This document shows, piece after piece, positions 44,750 to 55,966 of a DNA stretch of 64,000 nucleotides. The first letter of the stretch is position 1. Every line of letters starts with the position of its first letter. Origin of the DNA: Limonium bicolor (Eukaryota; Streptophyta; Magnoliopsida; Caryophyllales; Plumbaginaceae); the NCBI GenBank assembly GCA_023374045.1, contig CM041778.1:96412839-96476838 (forward strand), given 5' to 3'. The notes under the pieces were generated by a model that searched no databases, was not told the origin of the DNA, and worked only from the letters and a program-made list of their open reading frames with translations. The translations under genes were made by a program, and so were the position numbers.

Positions 44750-47700
44750 TGGGCCGGTGCCTTTAGTTATTAGTATAATAAGTTAGTGGTTAGTGGGCTT
44801 GTATTATTTACATGTTAGGCCCAGTTCCATTGTAATGTCTAGAACATTCTAGGTAACCCCTAGAACAATCTATGTAACCCCTATAAATAACCACCTACTG
44901 GTATGGAAATACACACAAGTTCTCTAAGTTACATTAAGACATCGAGTCTCACAATGTCCGGTTACCATATTCAAATACTATATTAGAGTAATTGTAGAGA
45001 GACACAAGATGGGGAGACAACCGATATTCTTATTACGATATGAGTATACAAGACCTCTATTTATAGAGAGTACATGGGGAAACCCTAATTACAGATGTGG
45101 AGTCCACTATAAAATATATCTATTTATAACACTCCCCCTTGGACGAAACATCTTGTATATGCTGTCTCGTTAAAAACCTCGCCTGGAAAAACCCTGTGGA
45201 TAAAAACCTCGGGCGAAGGAAAAAAGAGTACAGTAACTTCACGTAGCTATAATATTCAATCATGCCATTCAAAAACAATAAATCCGTTGGATGATTTTCA
45301 TCGATTGCCTCGTTAAAACCTTATTTGGAAAAAACCCAATGGAAAAACACCATGGTGAAGGAAAAAGAGTACAATCATCATTGCTCCCCCTGATGAAAAC
45401 ATCACTTTATTACTTTGATTGTATGCATCCCCAATCTTTAATTGGTCCTGCACCCAGTTACTTGGGAAACACTAGGTTGAATACATGCATCCATCACTTT
45501 TGCACTTTAGCATATTTGTTCTATATTAATACTGACGAGTCTTTTTATAAGTAAAACTTTTGATGGTATGCATTTTCTAATTAGTATAGATGTAATCATC
45601 TATATCATCTGGGTATTAAGCCACAGATTCAATTAAACACACCCTCGATTAATCTCTTGGATGGTGGGGGGTTATTCATATGTGTTCATTATAGATACCA
45701 TAACCCATTAATCATTCTGCATTGCTGCAATAGCATTAAGATTGGTACTCATGATCATTGATTCAATGACCATCAGGAGACTCATAAGGAGTTTCAATTA
45801 TACTCTTACACTGCTACTATAGCAACATGAATTATCCAATAAAATTGGACTCATCTTAGAGATACCTTTTCAAAAGTTTTCACTAAGGTAGTAATGCCAC
45901 AATCACCTTTATCGTTGAGGTTCATGATAAGATTTAGTAACATGGTCACAGGGGCATTCCCTTTAAGAATTCACTAAACTCCTCCAGGAGTTAATCTCTT
46001 TAGAATCTTATATAAACGCACTATCAAAGTGATCTACCTGTATACGATATAACCATAAAAATTAATCATAATTTCAACCATACATATATCTTCAAAATAA
46101 TCAACTGCTGGGGATAAAGCCTTTTATAATCAATAGCAGGGCTTTTGAAAAATCTGTATACACCAATACAGGTTGTATATTAAAGAAGTTTAAACCACAC
46201 ATTTTCATTTCATACAAACACTTGTTTGTATCCAGCTGGATTCACATCATTATGTGGACATCAAGTTTGCAACATTCACAACTTGAATGTGTTGAAATTC
46301 TGCTTCTCATTCGCGTCTTTCAAGTATTTTTGACAAATCAATTCAATGTCCTCGTCATCATTGTGACATGTAGCGCTACATACATTTGCATGCATATACA
46401 TATATATGATCAACGTTGATTTCATATCAGTTCCATTTATTATTGACATGACATAATATCTCGAGATCTTTATTATCATCAGGTACCTGATTACCTTATA
46501 TACTGGTAATTTGTCATGTCTGACAGCTCATCTAGAGCTATACCCTTTGTAGTATGACCATTTTAATTCTATGCTCCTTTTAAGGGCTTTGTCATTGGAA
46601 CCACATAGTCTACCATGCTTCAGGTTAGACGTATTTGCACTTGTCCTTACGGGACATTATAATACAGGAGCATTAGACGTTGGCGCATATTTTTCACTCA
46701 ACATCAAGCAATTGGGTTGCCATTTTTGGAATGAATAGTACTTTGAACTTAGAAGTTCTTACTGACGAGGATGACACAATTATATATTTCATATCTATCA
46801 TCTCACCTTCCAATTGCTTCTTTCTCCCCCTGATGTTGGGAAAAATTACTCGCCTAAATGACAATCAAGTCATAAAGGTATCCCCATCTGTTAGTTCAAG
46901 GTATTAAAATTTGAACTCAACATACAATACCAACATCTTCAAGGAATTGATTGATCCACTGAAGCATAATATATAAATCTTTCAAACAAAACTTGTATGG
47001 GAGAATATTTAGCTTTTGACTCAAAGTCATTTATAAGAGTGAGAGTTCATCAGCACTATTTGGTTTGATGCAAATCAATGTTGCTTCATGTAAATTACAT
47101 GTCTCCAAATGCATATTGGGATTCTCAAACCAAAAGATCTTACAATTCATCACAGATCTTTGATCGATGGTTCTTCTTAACCATCAATTTTCCCAATGAA
47201 CATGTAAAAGTTCATATTGAGGCATTTAACATTTCACCAGCATTGTCTAATCTTATAGACTTTATTATTCAATCTTACAACCTTTAGCTTTAATGACCAT
47301 TTGGTTGATGCATCAATTTAAACCAAATCTTAATAGTCCAAAGTGGTCAGGATATCGTCCCCAAAATGGTCCCTAATATCTTACCTGAAATCACGCGTAT
47401 AAAATCCAGGTTTACATATAATATCAACTGGTGATAGCCTTATAAAAGGTTTTTAAAAAACAAGCAACAATTCATTTGCTAAAGAATATAAATTTTCAGC
47501 AAGTGTCCACACGTACAGTGAATGCCAATTTGCATCATTATTAAACCGGGATGGTCTAACCGGTCATGCCAAAAAACATTGGAAATCTTATTGTTTTCTT
47601 TATCTTATCTCAAGTTCTTCATTGTACCAACAACATGTGATACAAATCAAAGGAGAAAACAAGCAACTACATTCACGACTTATATCATTTCCAGAATATA

Positions 47701-48799
47701 CATTGATATTCTCTTATTTATAGCCTTAACCTAATATCCGCATCAAGTATATCACTACCACTTTTTGAGGAAACTTGTTATTTAGAAAGCTTTCTCAGTA
47801 CAAAAATTTCACTCTGTATGTCCAGCTGCTCTTCTAGAGCTTATTGACCCTTATCTTATGATTTTCCAATCTTAGAAAATCATACTCACACATGAGACCA
47901 ATGTCTTATCATCAGGACACATGCTTATGGTGCTACAACTGCACTACATTCCAAGCAAGTGTCAATTCTTGACTCCATCAAGAATATTATTTATAGTTGT
48001 ATTGTCTTTAATCATGTTTCTCAAGATATGTCTTCCCGGACATATGCTTTTCATGACCCCTTTAAGGTGTACAAATTCTTTGTAAATGGATAAATCTCAT
48101 TCAGAACATACGCCTTTCCGGACATATGTCTTTCACGACCCCTTTTAGGGTGTATTTCGAAATGAATAAATCTCATAAATGTAAATGAACATACATTATA
48201 TTATAACAACAACAACACAATAATAATATAGAATACATATAAAAAAAATCGAATGATATTTAGAAATTTAAATTTGTCATCCTCAACATAACTTCTCATA
48301 AAAAAATCTGCATAGCTTCAATTTTGAGCCAACTTTGAAATAAGTCAAGTTTTGTCCACAAAAACTTTGAAAGTCTTGCAATCATAATAACATCCAACCA
48401 TGATAGTTATTTTGCTTTCTGTGATATCATTAACTGCTCATCATCTCTCACAATTTGGTCATGACTTTTGTTAATTCATGAAAAACATGAAATAAAAATG
48501 ATCCGACTAGAACCATTCTATAGTTGTCATGCCAATTGTTTTCTTTAATAGAACAATATTTGGGTGATTCGCCAAAGTCACCCATTTTGTGATTTAGCAC
48601 TATCTCTAAGAAGATGAGCTTATGATTCTTTGAGAATCATTTGTAAAATCACATTGAATCGAATTATTTATATGCCATCACATATATATAAATATATATA
48701 TAATATAATTATAGAGTCAAACTTGACATATGAATATTCATCATCATGGTATATCACTTACATAGTTTTTTAAGAACTACTTCAAACGATTTTCATAAA

Positions 48800-49620
48800 T
48801 TTCTCCTGGTGCAATACCATCATTGATTTTTCATGAATCGTAATAAATAACGTTCATCTTACATAAAAATAGATACTTCGGATGAATTCGCCAGGTGTTA
48901 TACCATCTTTTAGATCAACGATATGATCAACACATTTATTTTTCAAAATATGGTTTCTAGCTCAATGCTAATACCATATCATATAAGTTCAAAAGTTTCC
49001 GGCACAATGCCAATTTCTTTGCTAATATTGTATAAAAGCATAAAAAAATATGGCATTGCTTTTTATGTGGATGATATTAACACTTTCAAGTGTGATGCCT
49101 TTTTATGACATATGAAAATAAAACTTTCAGGCACAATGCCCTTTTTAGCATATTGATGTCAAAGTTTTAGGCGCGATGCCCTTCTTAGTGATGTCTAAGG
49201 CCGTAAGCTCCAGTTCGGTAATATTGAACATTTTTTATCATATATCAGAATCAAAGACTTTCAGGCGCAATGCCATTATATCTTCAAATAATATTAAAAT
49301 TAATTTTATCAGGCGCAATGCTGTATGTATTTGGGGTCAACATTATAAATAACAATCATAAAATAATGAAATATATTATATATGACAACAAAATAAATCA
49401 TATAACACATAATAAAAGTAGTGCAATAAATAAAATCTGGCACAATGCCTCACATGATATCTATATCTGGCACAATGCCTTAAATGAAAATTTATATCTG
49501 GCACGATACCTCACGTGATTATTATTTATGGCATGATGCCTAACGTGATTATTGAATCGGGCATGGTGTCTCACGTGATTTTTGAATCAGGTATGGTACC
49601 TCAGGTGATATGTAATAAAT
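48800..49620 (-). repeat. Degenerate tandem motif array, TGGCACAATGCC type, in the outer copia leader
   Basis: A motif close to GGCACAATGCC recurs about 13 times, for example at about 48993, 49121, 49171, 49262, 49311, 49436, 49468, 49499 and 49529. The last five sit about 30 bp apart with a shared 'cacgtgatt' linker. In element orientation this is the region after the 5' LTR, where gag would be expected. No open frame runs through it. Confidence 0.7.
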
Positions 49621-50117
49621 AAATAAAAGTAAAACTGAATAAATCAAACAACGCAAAATAAATAAAATGATTAACAATAAACAAATTCCGGCAATGGCTC
49701 CAACGATATTTAATTTTCTCTATCTCCACAAGAATCGGTTAGGGTTTTCCGAATTCGGGCTTTACCTACTCAATATTTCAATTTGAAGAAAATGGTAGCA
49801 CTGCCGGTGGTTTGCTCTTCCGGTCATTTCTTTTTCTTGAACCCAACACTACTTCAAAGCTGGTGTGCGTGATGCAACGTTCATTGATTTGTGAATTCAA
49901 ACGCATAGGCAAAGTGAAGAATAAAGATCGGCGCAGTGGTGTGTTACCTGTTCACCAATTTAGAAATTCTCAAAAGAAACATGATTATTGAGTGAGAAAA
50001 AATGGGAGGCAAGGACCCCTTCGTGTCTTTGGGTTCGAGAATGAAGATAGATGTGAAATATTGAGGTCTATGGACTAGAGAGTGAATTAAGAGACTGGTT
50101 TTAGAGCGTGCTGATAA

Positions 50118-50284
50118 CGTGTTGTAAATGAGGGGAAAGAGTAATTGTAGAGAGACACAAGATGGGGAGGCAACCGATATTCTTATTACGATATGAGTAT
50201 ACAAGACCTCTATTTGTAGAGAGTACATGGGGAAACCCTAATTACAGATGTGGAGTCCACTATAAAATATATCTATTTATAACA
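50118..50284 (-). repeat. 5' LTR of the outer copia-like element
   Basis: 167 bp, near-identical to the split copy whose parts are 39746-39765 and about 44985-45131. It contains a TATA-like TATAAATA near 50270 on the minus strand. Confidence 0.85.
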
Positions 50285-50369
50285 AAAAGATAATTTTGTT
50301 ACCGACACAATTGACGATAATAAATTGTTAGTCAAATAGAAGAGACTACTGTTTTTGTTTATTGGGAAA

Positions 50370-51510
50370 TTTCATGAAATGCTACTATATTTTTGGCCAA
50401 TTCATGAAACGGCTTGTCTTAGCTACAATCGGATGTAATAATTCTGGCTACATCCGCTGGCAAGTGTTTTTTTTTAAAGAAAAGTATAATAGATGCTATA
50501 AGGGTTATAGTGCATATAACGTAATATAAGACTTGTACGGATGGTCATACAAACCTGTACAAATGTTCATTAAAACATGTACATTCTCACGTAAAAACAT
50601 GTACATCCTCGCATTAAAAACATACAGATTGTCACATAAACTTGTACGAATCATTAAATATGTACAACTTCAGATTAAAATATGTACATATAAGGGTGAA
50701 AACATGTACATATGGCCATACAAACATGTACAGATGTTCATTAAAGAACATGTACATTCTCACATTTGAACATGTACATTGTCACATTAAAACATGTACG
50801 TTATCACATTAAAATATGTACATACATCCTCACATTAAAATATCATCGTATACATGTAAAATTTTTTTTAAAAAAAGTTGTCAAAACATATCCATGACTA
50901 GTCTTGTTTTGAAGAGCTCGAATTTAGATGAACAATGATATAATTTTTTTTCATTTTGGACCTATTATTAAAAGTTACAATAATTTAAAAATATTGTAAT
51001 GAAGAAAACAGATTTTAAAAAGAAGACAAAGTTGTACGTAAGCGAAAAGAACCAAAATAAAGGAAAAAAATGGCGTGGGTTTGCACGCTGCAAGGAAAAA
51101 AAAAAATGTAAAAATACTGGATGTACCTAGATGGCTACAGTGAGTTGTAGCCAAGAATTTGGCTTCATGAAATGCAAAAAAAAAAGTCACGAAATATCAC
51201 TATATTTTTTGAAAAGTTCATGAAATGCCACTATGGATAGAAAAAGACAAAAATACCCGTATAGTTAACAAAGTACTTTTAAAGTTCACAATATACTCAT
51301 AAGTGTAAAAATTAACAAAAATATCAAAATATAATAAAAATTATAAAAAAATTAAAATTTTAAAATTTTATAAATTAAAAAAATGAAAATATTATTAACT
51401 TTTAAAAAATAAATATTTCCTTTTTTAAATTTATTCAATACCATAAAAAAATATTGAGTACTAAACAAAAATGTATACCAATTTTTCACAAACTAACCGG
51501 AGTTGGCAGT
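50370..51510 (+). repeat. Dispersed AT-rich repeat, interrupted; relative at 63613-64000
   Basis: 'ggaaatttcatgaaatgctactata' style sequence at 50367 recurs at about 51187 ('gtcacgaaatatcactatatt') and at 63625 ('actttatgaaatgtcactata'). From 51187 and from 63625 the two copies stay collinear: 'aaaatgacaaaaatatccc', 'gttaacaaagt', 'caatatac', 'aaaattataaaaat'. No coding potential; superfamily unknown. Confidence 0.55.
50527..50860 (+). repeat. Minisatellite built on ACATGTACATTCTCACATTAAA
   Basis: About a dozen variants of a 22-30 bp unit with ACATGTACA (a near palindrome) followed by 'ttctcacattaaa' or 'aaatgttcatta'. Units vary in spacing and sequence. No gene. Confidence 0.75.
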
Positions 51511-51770
51511 GAGTAAACCTTTGGTGGCCGCATCAAGGATTGAACCCACGACGTATGGATATATCATCTCTAACCACTCAACTAGTGAACCCGCGATACA
51601 AACAAACCCCATACCAGTGACATAATTAATTCAGACTAGTGTGCTAAATGTGCACACATCCGGAATCGATCTTATGTGCACACATTAGGAATCAATCTTA
51701 CGACGTGTGGGCTGAATAGATATTACCTTAACCATTGGACCGTGATAGTTATTCACGACATATACACACT
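51490..51770 (-). mobile_element. Possible tRNA-derived SINE sequences (two tRNA-like modules)
   Basis: On the minus strand TAGTTGAGTGG (51574-51584) resembles a polymerase III A box, and GGTTCAATCC (51537-51546) a B box, about 28 bases apart as in tRNA-derived SINE heads. A second, weaker module has TGGTTAAGG (51726-51734) and GATTGATTCC (51688-51697). There is no clear 3' tail or target duplication, so these could be degenerate tRNA-like relics. Confidence 0.45.
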
Positions 51771-52984
51771 ACATGTATATATTGAATGTTTGATACTCTA
51801 AATATAAATGAAAATTTTTGACGAGGTATGATCGAACATCATAAGTGTAAAATTAATAAAATTGATGTAGGTTTGACTAAGCCACATTGACTTTTTTAAT
51901 TTATATCATATTTGAACATTAATTTGTATGGTCAGATAAGAAAAATAAAAGAATATGTTGGCTTAAAATTGTATAAAATTTAAAAAATAAACATATATAT
52001 TCGTTTACAAAAACTTTAAACATTTATAAATATTATATATAGTCTGTATTTACTTTGCAAATTTTACCCAACACGTCGACTAATTTAAATTGTTATAATT
52101 TATTTATTTTTATATTTTATAAGTTTATGAGATTTTTATAAATTAAAAGAATTATATAGTAAAATGTATAAAAAATGCACAAAATTTAAATTTTATATAC
52201 ATATTTATCATTTACTAATTTAAATATTATATTAATTTCGTAAATTTTGGACACATATGTACTAATTTAAAATTATTACATATACTCTATTTTGTAATTT
52301 ATTAATACGTGTGATAGTAAAAATTAAACAAATTATAAGTATCAAAAATATAGTATGTTACATATATCTTATACGATAAATAAATTCTTGTAGTGGTATG
52401 TAGTTTTAATTAATTTTCACAAATCAAACATTTTTATTTACTTAAAGTTCTTTTTAAATAGAGATAGCTAAAAGGTAAGAAGTAACATATACTAAAGGTA
52501 CTATACTGAAGAAAACTATAAAAAAATAAAATATTTTTATAAGAAGATAATATTTCCACTATGACAACACCAATATAGGTTAGTATTATGAATTATGTAG
52601 TTATCACACGTTTAAGTTAAAAGACAATGATAATTTTATTAAGGTTACAAATATTATATCATTTCTTATATTCTAGCACAATATCAATTGAAATTTCATT
52701 AGCATTATTAGTCGGTATCAATTTTGAAACTTAAGATAATATCAATTTAGGAACTTGTTAAAAAATATTTGCTATCATAGCCAAAATAGTTGCACATAGC
52801 AACCATAATCAAGTGCTAGTAGCAATTCATAATTTCGCTTTTCTACATGGTCATAGCAAATTTTTAGATAGTAGTTAGTTAGCTATTGATTATAATCTTT
52901 TTGCTACCGTTGCTCAAATAGTAGCATAATAGCTACCATGATTGAATTAGCATCAACCAAGTAGTAGCAATTCATTAATATAGC
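51771..52984. other. Very AT-rich intergenic DNA with short direct repeats at its end
   Basis: No gene seen. Between 52770 and 52984 'tagcaaccataatcaagtgctagtagcaattcat' style blocks occur twice (about 52797 and 52935). Such 'ttgctac / gtagcaa' motifs are common near ends of CACTA elements, but no CACTA terminus was found. Confidence 0.4.
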
Positions 52985-54239
52985 AGTTCCGTGACAGGAG
53001 ATTTTACAGGAGGCTCATGGAGCCCCTTACTCGGTACACCTAGGACGTGTGAAGATGTATCGGGATCTTAGAGAGTCCTTCTGGTGGTCGAACATGAAGT
53101 GTGAGATCTCAGATTTTGTGTTGCCAGACCTGTCAGCAGGCAAGAGCGGCCTACTGGTCTTCTGCAGCCCCTTCCCGTTCTTGAGTTGAAGTGGGAGAGT
53201 GTAGGGATGAATTTTTTTATGGCCTCCCTAGGACTTCTTCAACATTTGATGCTTGTGGGTTATTATGGATAGACTAACGAAGTCTGTTCATTTTCTGCAG
53301 GTCGAAGAGACCTTTAGCCTGAGCGCTTTGCTCGACTATACTTAGATGAGATTGTGGGGTGCACAGAGTTCTGGCGACCATTGATTTCGGATAGAGATCC
53401 GAGATTCGTTCCCCGCTTCTGGCGTAACTTGCATAAGGCTTTGGGGTACGGATTTTGGCATTCAGTTCTGTGTATCATCATCAGTCCGACAATCAGACCA
53501 GAGGAAAAATCGGATTTTGGAGGATATGTTGAGGGCATGTGTGGTAGACTTCAGTGATAGTTAGGATCAACATGTGTCTCTGACAGTGTTCGCCTACAAC
53601 AATAGCGTTCAGTTGAGCATTGGTATGGCTCCAATCGAGGTAGGTAGGAGATGTAGATCTCCCATCTGTTGGGATGATATGAAGGAGAGAGTGTTAGTAG
53701 GTCCGGAGTTTGGTTCAGGGAACAGTGGACAAGATCAGGACTATTCGGGAGCGTCCGTTGGTAGTTCAGAGTCGACAGAAGAGCTATGCAGATCAGATGC
53801 GTCTGATAGAGTTTCAAAATTGAAGATCATGTGTCTCTGAAGATTTCTCTAGTTCGGGGCGTGTTTCGGTTTGGCAAGAGAGGCAAACTTAGCCCTCGAT
53901 TCATTGGTCCTTTCGAGGTGCTTAAGAGGATTGGCCCGGTGGCCTATAGGTTGGCTTTGCCACCAGCTTTGCAGGAGTTCATGACGTTTTCCATGTGTTA
54001 ATGTTGAGGAAGTATGTTCATGATCGAAGCATGTGATCGAGTATATCCTCTCTAGTTGTGTGAAGACTTCTCTTATGAAGCAGTTCCGGTTCGGATTCTA
54101 GTTCGTGATGTCTGCCATCTTAATAGCAAGACACTACCTATGGTAAAGGTTCAGTGATCTGATCAATATGAGCGCGAGGCGACTTGTGAGCTTGAGAATG
54201 AGCTGCATGCTAAGTTCCCTTCCCTCTTCGAGCAGTGAG
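52985..54239 (+). pseudogene. Gypsy integrase and chromodomain-like remnant
   Basis: Recognisable pieces: [17 protein letters not shown] and CQTCQQ (HHCC finger), then [20 protein letters not shown] (about 53388-53445), a run corresponding to the usual [12 protein letters not shown] but damaged, [34 protein letters not shown], and [15 protein letters not shown] and [17 protein letters not shown] ends before TGA at 54237. Many frameshifts and substitutions make it clearly older than the array copies. Confidence 0.82.
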
Positions 54240-54282
54240 GTATGCCGAATTTCGAGGACCAAATTCCATTTAGGGGGAATGA

Positions 54283-55966
54283 TGTTGTACCCAGTTTTCA
54301 TCTCTTCTTAAGTCATATTTATTTTTCTCTATGTTATGTTGTGTTATGTCATTTAAGGACGTTTGTGGTATTTGGGAAGACGAGAGGGCTAAGGAGGTCT
54401 TTCTCCATCTTTTATTTTGGGTAAGTAATTATAAGGAAGATGATTCCTTATTTCCTTTTCCGCTCAATCACGTAGTGACAGTTTCCCGTTCTAAGTCTCG
54501 ACCTCCTTCTTCTTCTACAAGTGTGTCCTCTCTGCGTTGTGTGTGGGTTCGCTTCTCTCCGTGTTGCTCTATTGTTGCTGGTCAATCTGTTTTGTTCCTC
54601 TTCTTCGTCAATTTCAGGTTTGCTCTGTTACGGATTTCAGTGTTTGGTTGTCATGTTTTTGGGTGAAAGTTTTCTGATATGTGGCTTGCTAGTGGGTGCA
54701 ATTCAGCGGTTTTGGTTGCCTCTCTGGTCTGCTTGTTTTCTGCGAGTGCTCTAATCAGTTCAAGATTGGAATTGCTATTCTTCGAATCAAGTAGTAAGGG
54801 ATGAAATTGGTGATTTATGCTCATCCATGGGGGTTTATAGAATTCGTTGTGCTTTGCGAATTAATGTATTTAACTTGTAGTTTCTCTTGTTTTGATCTGC
54901 TTAATGATGGTTAAAACCCCTTGGAACCGTTGATCTGACTTGGTGTGAGTATTGTGTTAGTTTTGGCTTGATTCTGTGAAGATTCTTACAGTTTTTGCCT
55001 CTGTTCATCGTGTCCGAACATCTGTTCGAACTTGTATGTTAGGACCTAGGCCGAGAGTTCAGAAGTTCAAAAATTCATGTTGTCGAACAGACCTCTGATT
55101 TTGTATAACTTCTTCGTTTGAACTAAATTTTGACTTCCGTTTACGGGGTTGTATTCCCCTATTTGTGTACAAGCTATATATGTTGTTTATATGCATTGTT
55201 ACATGCTTACATTATGTATTTACGAATATTGTTTTGGGGACCTAGTCACTTAGCTTCTGTGTCTTGGATAGTCGGACCGAGCTATCCCGTAACATGCTGC
55301 GCAGGAATTTCTTCTGTATTTGTTCCTTAGGGTTTCCCTTAGGACGTGTAGTGACCGACAGGTCCAATAGCTGTCTCTATGGCTTTTAATGTGGGATATG
55401 TGGATCCATATGGCTTTAGTGTGTGCCCTTTTGTTGTGTCAACTGGTTGTTAGGGTCCCACCTATCATGTCTTTCTAGAAGTCTGAGTTATGCGTTTCGA
55501 TGTGGATTTCTGTTCTTTTTTAGACCTGGGTAGCCCATCTGCTTACTCTGTTTGCGAACTACCATATGTTCCCCTCTGTTTTCGTTCTTCTTCTGATTTC
55601 AGTTTTTAGTGGACTTCAGTGATGAAGTCTTCTGCTTAACGAGCACGTGGAAGCTCGCCCCTTTATATATACATTGCAGATTGACCGTGTGAAGACTCCT
55701 CTTCTCTTTGGAGTTTATCTTATATTTAATTTTCGTATTTGTATCTAAGTGCTAGACGCTTTTGGCATTATGTAGCCTACGGGCCCTTGTATCGGATTAC
55801 TTTTTGTTTTGGATATTTGGATACTGATGTATACATATGGTTTTGTTAATGCAAGCGTTTACATTTCGGGTATGAGTTCGTATTTGCATAGAGCCTTGCG
55901 TTATCAAGTAATGTATACGCGACGTGTAAACGATCTTAGAGGTAGCTCGGTTTTAGGGTTGTTACG
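54283..55966 (+). repeat. LTR of the truncated gypsy element
   Basis: About 1684 bp, starting TGTTGTACCC after a polypurine tract and ending GGGTTGTTAC. It keeps a worn trace of the palindrome block (GTGTCCGAACATCTGTTCGA near 55010). No primer-binding site follows, so this is the 3' LTR. Confidence 0.8.

Larger units (their letters stand above)
39766..44980 (+). mobile_element. Inner Ty1/copia element, inserted in the LTR of the outer one
   Basis: Two near-identical LTRs (39766-40013, 248 bp; 44732-44980, 249 bp) start TAGTGGACCGGTACCC and end AAATACTA, an unusual TAGT...ACTA terminus instead of TG...CA. A primer-binding-like TGGTATCAAGAGCC follows LTR1, and GAGGGGGGA precedes LTR2. The host LTR reads 'gaggggaa' before and 'agagtaattg' after, which together rebuild the unbroken sequence seen at 50135. 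No target-site duplication is visible. Confidence 0.9.
39746..50284 (-). mobile_element. Outer copia-like LTR element, minus strand, decayed
   Basis: LTR copies lie at 39746-45131 (split by the inner copia element) and 50118-50284 (167 bp), flanked by AAAAG at 39741-39745 and 50285-50289. In element orientation the LTR starts TGTTATAAATAGATA and ends near ACAACACA. A polypurine CCAAGGGGGAG precedes the 3' LTR (about 45132-45142), and a TTATCAGCACGCTC primer-site-like sequence follows the 5' LTR. Interior coding is highly decayed; on the minus strand near 46050-46260 NPAGYKQVFV resembles the copia reverse-transcriptase motif usually read as GYKWVFV. No intact domain was found. Confidence 0.8.
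52985..55966 (+). mobile_element. 5'-truncated gypsy element, diverged relative of the array, with one LTR
   Basis: Begins abruptly inside the integrase zinc finger and runs through the gag-pol end, polypurine tract (AGGGGGAATGA, 54272-54282) and one LTR (54283-55966). Shared LTR blocks with the array include 'ataacttcttcgtttgaact' (55107), 'gagccttgcgttat' (about 55890), 'cgcg(a)cgtgtaa' and 'ggttttagggttgttac'. The 5' LTR and most of the interior are missing. Confidence 0.85.
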
